Assembly: GCF_014649995.1 (NCBI RefSeq)
Contig: NZ_BMUC01000010.1
Coordinates: forward strand, 1 to 64,000
Reading direction: 5' to 3'
DNA: 64,000 nucleotides
DNA from: Streptomyces griseoflavus
GTDB taxonomy: Bacteria; Actinomycetota; Actinomycetes; Streptomycetales; Streptomycetaceae
Shown here: positions 1-8,270 of the stretch, piece by piece
How positions within the stretch are numbered: position 1 is the stretch's first letter
How the letters are laid out: each line of letters starts with the position of its first letter
The notes under the pieces: generated by a model
Database searches by the model: none
Seen by the model: only the letters and a program-made list of their open reading frames with translations
What the model was told of the DNA's origin: nothing
Made by a program: the position numbers and the translations under genes

Positions 1-435
1 CCCCAGGACATGGACGTCGGCCGCAGCCGGCTCGCCGGGTGGCGCGCCGCGCACGAGGAGGCGGGGGTGCCGGCGAGTGAACTGCTGGTCGAAACGGGCG
101 ACTTCACCGAGGAGAGCGGCAGTCGCGCCATGCGTTTGCTTCTTGAACGCGCACCTGGTCTGGACGCCGTCTTCGCCGCGTCCGACCTCATGGCGGTCGG
201 CGCACTGGCCGAACTGCGCCGCCAGAAGCGGCAGGTGCCCGGCGACGTCGCCGTGGTCGGCTTCGAGGACTCCGTCCTCGCCCGGCACACCAATCCGCCC
301 CTGACGACGGTGCGTCAGCCGGTGGAGGAACTGGGCCGCACCATGGCTCGCATCCTCACCGACATCACCCACCACGGCGCACCCCGGCAGCAGATGACAC
401 TGCCGACGGAGCTGGTGGTGCGCGAGTCGTCGTGA
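1..435 (+). CDS. LacI-family transcriptional regulator, C-terminal part (5' end outside window)
   Basis: The frame is open from base 1, so this is the last 144 residues of a longer gene whose DNA-binding domain lies upstream of the window. What remains is the C-terminal half of a periplasmic-binding-protein-like sensor domain. It contains the hallmarks DAVFAASDLMAVGAL, GDVAVVGFEDS and the near-terminal LTTVRQPVEELG typical of LacI/GalR regulators. It is clearly similar to the complete LacI regulator at 6964-7986, which has the same blocks in the same order, so the two are paralogues. The ligand is probably a sugar, but the sequence does not show which. No terminator was recognised immediately after the stop. 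Confidence 0.9.
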   Translation, partial: PQDMDVGRSRLAGWRAAHEEAGVPASELLVETGDFTEESGSRAMRLLLERAPGLDAVFAASDLMAVGALAELRRQKRQVPGDVAVVGFEDSVLARHTNPPLTTVRQPVEELGRTMARILTDITHHGAPRQQMTLPTELVVRESS

Positions 436-1582
436 GGCCTGCCTACGGCAGTCCTGCGGTGTCCCGGCCGTGCGGTGCCGCTGAGCGTCCGGTACCCGCA
501 CCGCTCCCGTCCGGGGGTGACGGAGCCGGTCGTCGGCGCGGTGCGCCCGGGTGGCGCGGCGCTGGACCGACTGGCGCCCTTCGGCTGATGACCGGGGGCC
601 CGCTCGCAGCGGGGTGGTGCTCCGAAGGACGCCGATGCTCTTCGCAGGCGCGAACCGGTTCACGGTCGTCCCGCGGCGGGCCTGTCGTCGGCCGGGGGCG
701 TCTGGCCGGGCACTTCCCGCCCCGCGCCCGGCCCGCAGCCGCGACTCGGGTTCGGAGGCCGCACGGGGCGCTGTCCGACACCGCGCGGACGGGGGCCTGA
801 AGGGTACGCGCGGGCCGACAGGCCGGTCGACGGTGCTGGTCGTCGGCATGGACAGTCGGACGCCGGCCACCCCCGCGCCTGCGTGAGTGCGCGGACCGGC
901 GTGCGGGGCGGAGCCCGTCACCGGCGCTGCCCTGGGCGTCGGACACCTGCCGCACGGGGCGCCGAGCCCGTTTGCGGATCCATGGCACGGAAACCGGCTG
1001 GTCCGGGTGCCGGGCGCTGAGGCCGTTGCCATCGGGACGGCTCGGACGGTCCCGGCCGAAGGTGCCGTGTGCGCTTTCCGGTGTGCGCGGGACCGGACCG
1101 AGGCAACGTGCCTGGACCGTCTGAGGGGTCCCGCATCGTTCGGCAGCTCGCCGGCCCCGTCCCCGCCGGGGTGCACCCGCCTTTTCGTCGCGCCGGACGA
1201 CGGCTTGATCACGTGAGGCCCCTGGCCGAGTGGGTGACGGCTGCGGAGCATGGACTGGTGCCCCCTCCCACGGCGCCGAGGCCTGGGGCCCGGGGGAAGT
1301 GAGGGGCAGCGGGGGCGGGCCGCGCCGGCCCCCCGGGCCGACCGGCAGGGCTCGCCCCACTCTGCCTGCTCCCGGCAATCGGGCGGCCCGGAAGGTTGCC
1401 GACCTGGTGACCGGTCATGGTCCGGAGCGACTGCCTATGGTTCGTCCCTGTGCGCCGGAAATTCTGGCCGGCGTCCGGTCCCCCACCGGAAGCGCCCGGA
1501 CAACCCGCGCGGACCGATCGCACGACGGGCACGCCGCGTCCTGCGCCGCCGCGGCGACCACAGCCCCTCTCCCCTCCCCGGA
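436..1582. other. 1.15-kb stretch without a convincing gene
   Basis: I see no gene here that I can defend. Frames are open on both strands, but the longest (443-1378, minus) encodes a protein made almost entirely of Arg, Pro, Ala and Gly. It has no recognisable motif, which is what random open frames look like in DNA of this GC content. The stretch is unusually long for so compact a chromosome. It may hold a decayed gene, an untranslated RNA or only the control region of the small gene at 1583. Confidence 0.5.
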
Positions 1583-1798
1583 ATGACCGCCATGACGCGC
1601 CGAGACGAACCCCGTGAAGCCCTTCCCCCGACGCGAGACCTGGTCGAGGAGGTCGTCGTCCGCTTCGATGCCTACGCCCGGGCCCGGGCGGCACGCGACA
1701 GCCTCTTCCCGACGGCTCGGACCACTCCACGCCAGGAACAGCGCGCGTTCGACGACCTGCAGGCCGCCGTCGCACGCCTGCGCAACAGGCTCGGCTGA
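1583..1798 (+). CDS. small hypothetical protein (71 aa)
   Basis: I do not recognise this protein. It is short, charged and predicted to be mostly helical, with the stretch LVEEVVVRFDAYARARAARD and a C-terminal heptad-like run ending in ARLRNRLG. Third codon positions are strongly G/C, as in genuine genes of this organism. The frame is open further upstream, but the longer reading is Arg/Pro-rich, so ATG 1583 (or ATG 1592) is the most plausible start. Neither start has a clear ribosome binding site. It lies 146 bp upstream of the PAS-SpoIIE phosphatase on the same strand and might be co-transcribed. Confidence 0.45.
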   Translation: MTAMTRRDEPREALPPTRDLVEEVVVRFDAYARARAARDSLFPTARTTPRQEQRAFDDLQAAVARLRNRLG

Positions 1799-1944
1799 GC
1801 GGGACACGGCGCCGCCCGCCCACGGCGGACGCGTCCGGACGTCGTCCCGGGCGAGCCGACACTCCGCCGCCCCGGGCCGGTCACGTGGTCGAATAGAGGG
1901 AGAGGGGGCGTACGGGAGCCCGCGAACCGACCGGGAGAGCGCAC

Positions 1945-3186
1945 GTGAGCACACCGCGGATCGACTACCCAGCGTTGTTCGCCGCGACGCCCAGCCCTTT
2001 CCTGGTGCTGTCCCCCGATCTGGTGATCGTCGAGGTCAACGAGGCATATCTCCAGGTCACCGGGCGGACGAGGGACGAGCTCGTCGGCCGTGAGCTGTTC
2101 GAGGTCCACCCCGACAATCCGGCGGACCCGGCCGCCACCGGGGTGCGGAACCTGACCGCCTCACTGGAACGGGTGCTGCGTACCAAGCAGCCGGACACCA
2201 TGGCGGTGCAGCGGTACGACCTCGCCGTCACCGGGCGACCCGGAGTGTTCCAGGCGCGGTGGTGGTCCCCCGTCAACACACCCGTCCTGGGACCGGACGG
2301 AGAGGTCCGGTGGATCATCCACCGGGTGGAGGACCTGACGGAGTTCATGTTGTCCCGTCCTCTGCGGAGCGAGCCCGGGGAGGCCCAGAAGAGCCGTGAG
2401 GGCGTCGAGCTGGAACTGTTCACCCGCGCGCAGGACCTGCAACTCGTCAACGACGAACTGCGCGACGCCCACGACTGGGAACGCCTGACCGCCATCACCC
2501 TGCAGAAGGCCATGCTCCACTCCCCGGACCTGGCGGGGCACGGTGAGATCGCCGTGCGGTACATGCCGGCCACCCGGTCCCTCAACATCTGCGGTGACTG
2601 GTACGACGTGGTCGACCTCCCCGACGACAGGTTCACCGTCGCGGTCGGTGACGTGGTCGGCCACGGTCTGGAGGCCGCCGCCGTGATGGGCATGCTCCGC
2701 AGCGCCCTCTCCGCTGCCGTCCGGGCCATCCCCGAGCCCGGCAAGGCCATGGACGTTCTCAGCACGTACGCCCGTACGTTCGAGAGCGCGCTGGCGACGA
2801 CCGCGGCCAAGGCGGTCGTCGACCGCCGCAACCACCGGATCACCTACACCAGCGCCGGCCACCTGCCGCCGGTCCTGTGCCGCCCGGACGGCAGCGTCGA
2901 GCTGCTCGACAAGGCGACCGACCCGCCTCTGGGCGTCCTGACCCACCAGTCACCACGCCCCCAGGCGACGGTGTCCTACGGGCCGGGCGACACCCTCGTG
3001 CTGTACACCGACGGTCTCGTCGAACGCCGTGGTGAGGACATCGACACGGGGCTGCTCCGCCTCACCGGGGCCGTCGCCCGGCACGCCCGGCTGGACCCCG
3101 AGGACTTGGCGGACACCCTGCTCGCGCGCCTCGGCGTGGCCGACGGCGGGGCCGACGACGTCGCCCTGATCATCGTCCGGCTGTAG
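1945..3186 (+). CDS. PAS domain-containing SpoIIE-type (PP2C) protein phosphatase
   Basis: This is a 413-residue cytosolic serine phosphatase of the RsbU/RsbP/SpoIIE type, which dephosphorylates STAS-domain anti-sigma factor antagonists. Residues about 10-130 form a PAS sensor (VLSPDLVIVEVNEAYLQVTGR at the start, then a RWIIHRVEDLTE end). A short charged helical linker follows. The phosphatase domain spans about 195-413 and carries the metal-binding acidic motifs GDVVGHG, YTDGLVE and the terminal GADDVALIIV. The start is GTG 1945, preceded by GGGAGAG. No transmembrane segment is visible. The PAS ligand and the STAS target are unknown, and no STAS or anti-sigma gene is adjacent. Confidence 0.9.
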   Translation: MSTPRIDYPALFAATPSPFLVLSPDLVIVEVNEAYLQVTGRTRDELVGRELFEVHPDNPADPAATGVRNLTASLERVLRTKQPDTMAVQRYDLAVTGRPGVFQARWWSPVNTPVLGPDGEVRWIIHRVEDLTEFMLSRPLRSEPGEAQKSREGVELELFTRAQDLQLVNDELRDAHDWERLTAITLQKAMLHSPDLAGHGEIAVRYMPATRSLNICGDWYDVVDLPDDRFTVAVGDVVGHGLEAAAVMGMLRSALSAAVRAIPEPGKAMDVLSTYARTFESALATTAAKAVVDRRNHRITYTSAGHLPPVLCRPDGSVELLDKATDPPLGVLTHQSPRPQATVSYGPGDTLVLYTDGLVERRGEDIDTGLLRLTGAVARHARLDPEDLADTLLARLGVADGGADDVALIIVRL

Positions 3187-3416
3187 TCCGGCGGTTGCTC
3201 CGGCCGTCTCGTCGGGGGCCGCGCTCCCCCACGCACCGGGTATAGCACCGCGTTATCACCAAGTGTGAGTACCACCGTTCAACGATTCTCCGGAATTCTG
3301 GGCGATGCCCCGGCGAACTCCCCGTGCACACGGAGGACTTCGCCGGCGTGCGGCCCTCGGGGCCGCTTCCCCCACACCCGCGCGCCCGCAGGGCGTGCCT
3401 CCGGAATCGAGGAACC

Positions 3417-4139
3417 TTGCGCATATCAAGGCTCATGCCCGCTCTCGCCGCCGCAGCGGTCTCCGTCCTCGCGCTTCTCGCTCCCCACGCCGCCGCGGCC
3501 GAGTCCCCGGCACCTGCGGTCACCAAGGGCCCGCAGCCCATCATCGGCGGCGGTCAGGCGGGCAGCGGCCCGTGGGCCGCCCGGCTGTTCTCCAACGGCA
3601 GGGAGACCTGCTCGGCGACGATCATCGCCCCGACCTGGATCCTCACCGCCAAGCACTGCGTCAGCGGCGGCGGACTGTCCTTCCGCATCGGCAGTCTGGA
3701 CCAGCACAGCGGTGGAACCCTCGCCAACGGCGTCCAGACCTACACCCACAGCTCGGACCTGGCGCTCGTCCGCCTGGACCGTTCCGTGCAGGCGACCTAC
3801 GCGAACCTCGGCCAACCGGGCACCGTGCGTGTCGGCCAGAGCGTGCAGGTGTACGGCTGGGGCGCCACCTCCCGGTGCGGCTCCGAGGCGACCTGCCAGT
3901 CCCGCTACCTGAAGGTCGCGAACGTCACGGTCACCGGCGGGTGCGGTGACGCATACGGCGGCTCCGCCATCTGTGCCCGCCGGGGCGACGGCATCACCGC
4001 CGGCGGGGACTCGGGCGGTCCGATGATGGCGAACGGCGTCCAGGTCGGTGTCGCCTCCACCAGCGACCGCCAGACGACCACCGCGTACACCAACGTGACG
4101 GCGTACCGCTCCTGGATCCAGTCGGTGGCGGGCGTCTGA
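3417..4139 (+). CDS. secreted trypsin-fold serine protease (family S1)
   Basis: A secreted chymotrypsin-fold protease of 240 residues from TTG 3417. I chose TTG because GAGGAA lies at a normal distance and the protein then begins with a proper signal peptide (basic start, hydrophobic core, HAAAA cleavage area near residue 28). An upstream GTG at 3324 would add 31 unlikely residues, and ATG 3435 is an alternative. The mature enzyme should start at IIGGG (about residue 42). The catalytic triad is His80 (LTAKHC), Asp114 (SDLALV) and Ser199 (GGDSGGP). The segment before the serine reads DGITAGGDSGG, so the usual Cys191 and Asp189 of trypsins are absent and classical trypsin specificity is doubtful. 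A tandem-repeat terminator follows. Confidence 0.9.
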   Translation: MRISRLMPALAAAAVSVLALLAPHAAAAESPAPAVTKGPQPIIGGGQAGSGPWAARLFSNGRETCSATIIAPTWILTAKHCVSGGGLSFRIGSLDQHSGGTLANGVQTYTHSSDLALVRLDRSVQATYANLGQPGTVRVGQSVQVYGWGATSRCGSEATCQSRYLKVANVTVTGGCGDAYGGSAICARRGDGITAGGDSGGPMMANGVQVGVASTSDRQTTTAYTNVTAYRSWIQSVAGV

Positions 4140-4151
4140 CCGGACCGTACA

Positions 4152-4208
4152 ACGGGTCCCGTACCGCACGACGGGTCCCGTACCGCACGACGGGCCCCGT
4201 ACCGCGCG
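4152..4208. repeat. three tandem 19-bp repeats after the protease gene
   Basis: ACGGGTCCCGTACCGCACG occurs at 4152-4170 and again exactly at 4171-4189. A third copy at 4190-4208 has two changes. The third copy doubles as the left arm of the terminator hairpin at 4192-4222, so the array looks like duplication of part of a terminator stem. Confidence 0.9.
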
Positions 4209-4222
4209 GCGGTACGGGGCCC
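4192..4222. terminator. bidirectional terminator hairpin
   Basis: A perfect 14-bp stem (GGGCCCCGTACCGC with its complement) closes a 3-nt loop. It lies between the stop codons of the convergent protease and LPMO genes and can serve both. It has no U-tract, as usual in this genus. Confidence 0.85.
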
Positions 4223-4261
4223 TGGGTCCGGGGCCCGTCGGTGAGGTGCCCCGGGCGGACG

Positions 4262-5347
4262 TTACGGTGTCACGCAGCCGATCGTTCCCGCCGGGAAGTT
4301 GTTGCCCGACGAGGTGGCCGTGAAGCCGAACGTGACGCTTCCGTCGGGCTGGATCACACGGTTGTGGTCGACGTTCCTCACCGTCACCGTGCCGTCGGAA
4401 CCGGTGGACAGCGAACCGTTCCACGCGCTGGCGATCCGGGTCCCGTCACCGGGTTTCCACTGCACCGCCCAGCCGTTGCGCGGTGAGGTCCCGTGGTTCA
4501 TGACCTCGACCGAGGCCTGGAAGCCGCCGTTCCAGGAGTTCACCACGTTGTAGACGGCCATGCAGGAACCGGTGTGCGGAGGCGGGTCCGTGGGAGTCGG
4601 ATCCGTGGGGGTCGGGTCCGGGTCGGGCGCCGAGTCACCGATGCCGGTGACCTCGCCGTTGCCGCCGTCGAAGACGATGTCGGAGCAGGAGAAGAAGTTC
4701 TCCTGACTGTCCGAACGGACCCACTGCATGAACATCAGCGCGTTCCCGGAGCGGCCGGAGGGCAGGTTCAGGTTCCAGTAGTAGTGACCGCCGTTGGTGC
4801 CCGCCGAACCCTGCTGGGACGGGTCGGTGACGGTCTGGATCAGCTCCAGGTCGGCCCAGCGCAGCTGGGAGGTGGGCGACCAGCCGGGCTTGGTGAGGTA
4901 CACCCGGAAGTCACCGGGGTGGGCCGCCCAGTTGCTGTACTTCACCTTGATCGTGGACCCGGACGTCAGGTGCGTCCGGGGCCAGTCGGAGCGGGCCGCG
5001 TTGTAGGCGGAGAAGTCGTACGGGGACCGGTCGCCGGCGCTGCAGAGCGTGCCGTCCGGCACGTAACCGGCGCCGCGGCCACCGGCGTTGGAGTCCAGGA
5101 CGGCGAACCAGTTGTACAGCGCCGTGGCGCCGCTCCGGTTCAGCGCGTCGCGGCACGCCGGGTTGCTCGGGTTCAGCCCTCCGGTGCCGGTGACGGCGTC
5201 CAGCTGGCAGAGGTAGGTGCGCGAGCCCGGCATCATCGCCACACCGTGTGCCTGCGCGTTGCTCTGCCAGAGGAAGCTGAGGCCGAGCCCTCCGAGGAGG
5301 GTGGCCAGTACCGCTGCGAGGGCCATGAATCTGTTCCGTAAGGCCAT
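4262..5347 (-). CDS. secreted AA10 lytic polysaccharide monooxygenase with CBM2 (CelS2/LPMO10C-like)
   Basis: A copper-dependent monooxygenase that oxidatively cleaves crystalline cellulose outside the cell. A signal peptide (1-33, ending AQA) is removed to expose His34. His34 forms the copper histidine brace with His143 (NWAAHPGDF). The AA10 domain spans 34-228. A Pro/Thr/Asp linker of repeated DPTPT units follows, then a family 2 cellulose-binding module (about 263-361) with the expected bracketing cysteines. From memory, the catalytic domain closely resembles the C1-oxidising cellulose enzyme CelS2/LPMO10C of Streptomyces coelicolor. AGGAGA precedes ATG 5347. It lies 247 bp downstream of the GH12 cellulase on the same strand, an arrangement also known in S. 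coelicolor, so the two enzymes probably act together. Confidence 0.96.
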   Translation of the reverse strand: MALRNRFMALAAVLATLLGGLGLSFLWQSNAQAHGVAMMPGSRTYLCQLDAVTGTGGLNPSNPACRDALNRSGATALYNWFAVLDSNAGGRGAGYVPDGTLCSAGDRSPYDFSAYNAARSDWPRTHLTSGSTIKVKYSNWAAHPGDFRVYLTKPGWSPTSQLRWADLELIQTVTDPSQQGSAGTNGGHYYWNLNLPSGRSGNALMFMQWVRSDSQENFFSCSDIVFDGGNGEVTGIGDSAPDPDPTPTDPTPTDPPPHTGSCMAVYNVVNSWNGGFQASVEVMNHGTSPRNGWAVQWKPGDGTRIASAWNGSLSTGSDGTVTVRNVDHNRVIQPDGSVTFGFTATSSGNNFPAGTIGCVTP

Positions 5348-5594
5348 GGGGTCTCCTGTGCCGGTGGCGGGTTGGTGAATCGGTGGCCCGGCCTGCGCCG
5401 GGACGAGGGGGCGGCGAAGCGGGAGGAGCGGCCGGTGGGGTGAGGGAGTGGAGCCCCTGCCCGTCCCGGGAGGGGCGTCGACCGGACCGGGCAGGGGGCT
5501 GAGGGGGCGGAACGCGGGGCCCGTCCCGCCGGTGCGGGGAGGGACGGCGGGCCCCGGAACCGCGGGACGGCGGGCGCGCGGCCCTTCCGTCGTG

Positions 5595-6722
5595 TCAGGC
5601 GGTCGTGCAGGCGTTGCCGTTCAGGCGGAAGCCGTCCGGCTGGGCGAAGGAGCCGGCGTAGGTTCCCTGGAACCCGAAGGTCTGGCTCCCGCCGGGCGCG
5701 ATACGGGCGTTGTTGTCCGTCGCCCTGGCCGTGACGGCACCCGAGGACGGAGTGACGGACGCGTTCCACGCGTGGGTGACGCGCTGCCCCGAGGGCAGGG
5801 TGAAGGCGAGCGTCCAGCCGTCGACGGGGGTCGAACCGGTGTTGCGCACCGTGACGTCCGCGGTGAAGCCGCCCGGCCAGACGTTGGTGGCGTACGACAC
5901 CGTGCACGCCGTGGTGCCGCCGGGTTCACCCGGGTTGCCGCCGCCGGTCTCGATGGTGGAGGAGAAGGAGTTCACCGCGAGGCCCGCTCCGTTCTGCCAG
6001 GGCTCGAACCCCGCCTGGATGCTCGTCAGGTACCAGTCGTTCCGCGCCATCCCGCGCGCGACGGTCTCCCGGACGAAGTCCATGACGTCGAAGCTCCAGC
6101 TGCTGATCGCGGACGGCGCGACGAACGACAGCACGTCGTTGGTCCCGTTGCCGCCCGACCACACCTGCCAGGTGCGTCCGCCGACGGTGGCCGTGCCGAC
6201 CTGGGAGCCGATCGGCTGGACCGGGCCCACCTTGTTGAACCAGATCATGATCTCGGTCCGGTTCACGCCGTCGGTGCGGGGCGTGGGGTCCAGCCAGATG
6301 TCGTACGAGGCGTTGTACACGGCGTCGCCGACGTAGCCGTAGGAAATGCTGGTGGGTGCGGCGGAGATGCCGCTGATCCGGGCCGGGAGCCGGGTGCCGG
6401 GCGAACAGTTGGTGTAGTGGCAGCCGTTGAAGACCGACGGGTACGACTTCGGGGCGCCGTTGGTGGGCACCGAGCCGTCGGCCTGGGTGAGGCGGAAGCC
6501 GTTGTCCGTGGCGGTGACGCACTGGGTGGCGCTGGTGCCCCAGCGGTTGTTCTGGACGACGTAGCGGCCCTGGATGGTGGTCGATCCGAACTGTTCGCAG
6601 ACCGTGGTGTCGGCCTGCGCGGGAGCCGTCGCGGTCATCAGCGCCGCGACCACCGCGAGGGCGGTGAGGAGTGTCGCGAACAGGGCGCGTGGGGCGCGGG
6701 TCTGGTGCGGTAACCGTCGCAT
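5595..6722 (-). CDS. celB: secreted GH12 endo-beta-1,4-glucanase with CBM2 (CelB-like)
   Basis: An extracellular endoglucanase cutting internal beta-1,4 bonds of cellulose and possibly xyloglucan. The start is ATG 6722, behind AGGAGAGG. A longer frame back to 6782 would translate across an operator. The signal peptide is 1-37 (APAQA). The GH12 domain runs to about 260, with nucleophile Glu157 (RTEIMIWF) and acid/base Glu240 (GFEPW). Counted from the mature N-terminus these become 120 and 203, as I recall for S. lividans CelB. A Gly/Pro linker leads to a family 2 cellulose-binding module (about 275-375). Its promoter region carries two LacI-type operators, a third lies farther upstream, and the adjacent lacI gene is the obvious candidate repressor. 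Confidence 0.96.
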   Translation of the reverse strand: MRRLPHQTRAPRALFATLLTALAVVAALMTATAPAQADTTVCEQFGSTTIQGRYVVQNNRWGTSATQCVTATDNGFRLTQADGSVPTNGAPKSYPSVFNGCHYTNCSPGTRLPARISGISAAPTSISYGYVGDAVYNASYDIWLDPTPRTDGVNRTEIMIWFNKVGPVQPIGSQVGTATVGGRTWQVWSGGNGTNDVLSFVAPSAISSWSFDVMDFVRETVARGMARNDWYLTSIQAGFEPWQNGAGLAVNSFSSTIETGGGNPGEPGGTTACTVSYATNVWPGGFTADVTVRNTGSTPVDGWTLAFTLPSGQRVTHAWNASVTPSSGAVTARATDNNARIAPGGSQTFGFQGTYAGSFAQPDGFRLNGNACTTA

Positions 6723-6759
6723 GCGGGGGGCCTCTCCTGGAGGGTGCGTGGGCGACCGG

Positions 6760-6773
6760 TGGGAGCGCTCCCG
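6760..6773. promoter_or_regulatory. LacI/CebR-type operator 1 upstream of the GH12 gene
   Basis: TGGGAGCGCTCCCG contains the perfect 12-bp palindrome GGGAGCGCTCCC, 38 bp upstream of the GH12 start. It matches the cellulose-regulon operator described for CebR (TGGGAGCGCTCCCA) with one mismatch at the outer base. Its position downstream of the predicted transcription start fits repression by roadblock. Confidence 0.9.
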
Positions 6774-6786
6774 TCTCCCCATGTGA

Positions 6787-6800
6787 TGGGAGCGCTCCCA
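6787..6800. promoter_or_regulatory. LacI/CebR-type operator 2 upstream of the GH12 gene
   Basis: TGGGAGCGCTCCCA is an exact 14-bp match to the CebR operator consensus. Its centre is 27 bp from that of operator 1. It sits just downstream of the predicted promoter at 6819-6847. Confidence 0.92.
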
Positions 6801-6818
6801 AAACTGGTTCGGATCCGG

Positions 6819-6847
6819 ACTGTAGAAGGCTCACATGTCCCTGACAA
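6819..6847 (-). promoter_or_regulatory. predicted promoter of the GH12 gene
   Basis: On the minus strand a -35 TTGTCA (6847-6842) and a -10 TACAGT (6824-6819) are separated by exactly 17 nt, a good match to the housekeeping sigma consensus. Transcription would begin near 6812, just before both operators. Confidence 0.65.
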
Positions 6848-6921
6848 GACTGTGTGCACGGGCCTGTCGAATTCATTTCGAAGCCGCAGGTCAGCGGGGT
6901 GATCCAGGAGCAGGTACGCGT

Positions 6922-6935
6922 CGGGAGCGCTCCCG
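6922..6935. promoter_or_regulatory. LacI/CebR-type operator 3, distal
   Basis: CGGGAGCGCTCCCG, a 14-bp perfect palindrome with the same core, lies about 75 bp upstream of the predicted -35 box and 28 bp after the lacI stop codon. It could support looping between operators. Confidence 0.85.
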
Positions 6936-6963
6936 AAAGGTTTCGCGCCGGGGGCGGAGCGCG

Positions 6964-7986
6964 TCAGGCCGATCCTCTGAGTACCAGCTCGGTGCGGAGG
7001 ATGACGTGCCGCCAGGCCACCGCGGAGTCCTCCATCTCCTCCAGCAGCAGCCGCACCATCGTCCGGCCGATGTCCTCCAGCGGCTGCCGCACCGTGGTCA
7101 GCTTCGGATCGGTGTGCTGGGCGAGCGGGAAGTCGTCGAAGCCGATCACCGCGACGTCCTCGGGCACCCGGCGGCCCGCGGCGCGCAGGGCGTGCAGCGC
7201 CCCGGCGGCCATGGTGTCCGAGGCGGCGAACACCGCGTCGATCTCCGGGGCACGCGCGAGGAGTTCGGCGGTCGCCCGGCGCCCGCTGCCCTCGGAGAAG
7301 TCACCCTCGGCGATCCAGGACGGCCGGCTCTCGGCCCCCGCCCGCCGCAACGCCTCGCGGTATCCGCGCAGCCGGCACTGGGCCACGTACATGTCGAGCG
7401 GACCGGTGACGGTCGCGACGGAGCGGCGGCCGGTGTCCAGCAGGTGCGTCACCGCGCTGCGGGCGCCTCCGGCGTTGTCCGCGTCGACGTAGGTCACCCC
7501 CTCGTCCCCCGAGCGCCTCCCCAGCAGCACGGTGGGCAGTCCCACCTCGGCGAGCATGTCGGGCAACGCGTCCTCGGCGTGCACGGACATCAGCATGACG
7601 CCGTCCACCCGTCCGCCGCGCGCGTACTCCACGAAGCGCCGGCGTTCGGCGTCCGTGCGGACGAGGGTGAGCAGCAGCTGGACCTTGGTGTCGGTCAGCG
7701 CGTCACCGACGGACCGGACGATCTCCGAGAAGAACGGCTCGCCGAACATCCGCCAGTCCGGCTCCGTCATGACCAGCGCGACGGCGTCGGCACGCCGGCC
7801 CGCCAGCGAGCGGGCGGCCAGGTTGGGGACGTACCCCAGTTCGGCGATGGCCCGTTGCACGGTGCGGCGCGTCGATTCCTTCACGCCCGCCGCGTTGTTG
7901 ATGACGCGGGAGACGGTGCCCCGCCCCACTCCGGCGAGCGCGGCGACCTCCTCGAGCGTCGGTGTGCCGGGACGCTGCCTGACCAT
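6964..7986 (-). CDS. LacI-family transcriptional regulator (CebR-like)
   Basis: A 340-residue LacI/GalR repressor. ATG 7986 is preceded by a GGGGG-rich binding site. A longer frame to 8139 would add a Pro/Arg-rich leader and is unlikely. The N-terminal helix-turn-helix reads TLEEVAALAGVGRGTVSRVI, followed by the hinge helix (YVPNLAARSL). The sugar-sensing domain occupies about 60-340 and ends in the family hallmark LTTVRQPLEDIG. Together with three GGGAGCGCTCCC operators between this gene and the GH12 cellulase, this suggests a repressor of the cellulase pair released by a cello-oligosaccharide. Orthology to CebR itself is not established, because that gene normally accompanies the cebEFG transporter, which is not here. 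Confidence 0.92.
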   Translation of the reverse strand: MVRQRPGTPTLEEVAALAGVGRGTVSRVINNAAGVKESTRRTVQRAIAELGYVPNLAARSLAGRRADAVALVMTEPDWRMFGEPFFSEIVRSVGDALTDTKVQLLLTLVRTDAERRRFVEYARGGRVDGVMLMSVHAEDALPDMLAEVGLPTVLLGRRSGDEGVTYVDADNAGGARSAVTHLLDTGRRSVATVTGPLDMYVAQCRLRGYREALRRAGAESRPSWIAEGDFSEGSGRRATAELLARAPEIDAVFAASDTMAAGALHALRAAGRRVPEDVAVIGFDDFPLAQHTDPKLTTVRQPLEDIGRTMVRLLLEEMEDSAVAWRHVILRTELVLRGSA

Positions 7987-8270
7987 GACCACCCCCACGA
8001 GATCACCCGATCCTACGGCGCCCGGGCCCCGGTTCGGAGGCCCAGGGTCCCGTGTGACGCCCACGCCGGGCGCCGTTCTCACCGGCCGGCGGCGGTTTCG
8101 GGGGCCGGGGTGTGACGCCGCGGGCCGACGGAGGATCACCTACCGGTCTCGGTGGGCCCTCTCCGTGGCCACTTCGAGACGCACCCGCAACGCCCCGTGC
8201 CGCACGTTCCGGCCCGCCGCGCCGTCACAGTCGGGGAAGGCGGCATCAACCAACCGAGGGGGTACGGACG

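Noticed and set aside
443-1378. Long minus-strand open frame (311 codons)
   Set aside because: The product is almost only Arg, Pro, Ala and Gly with no motif, and other frames in the same stretch look the same. It is typical of random open frames in high-GC DNA.
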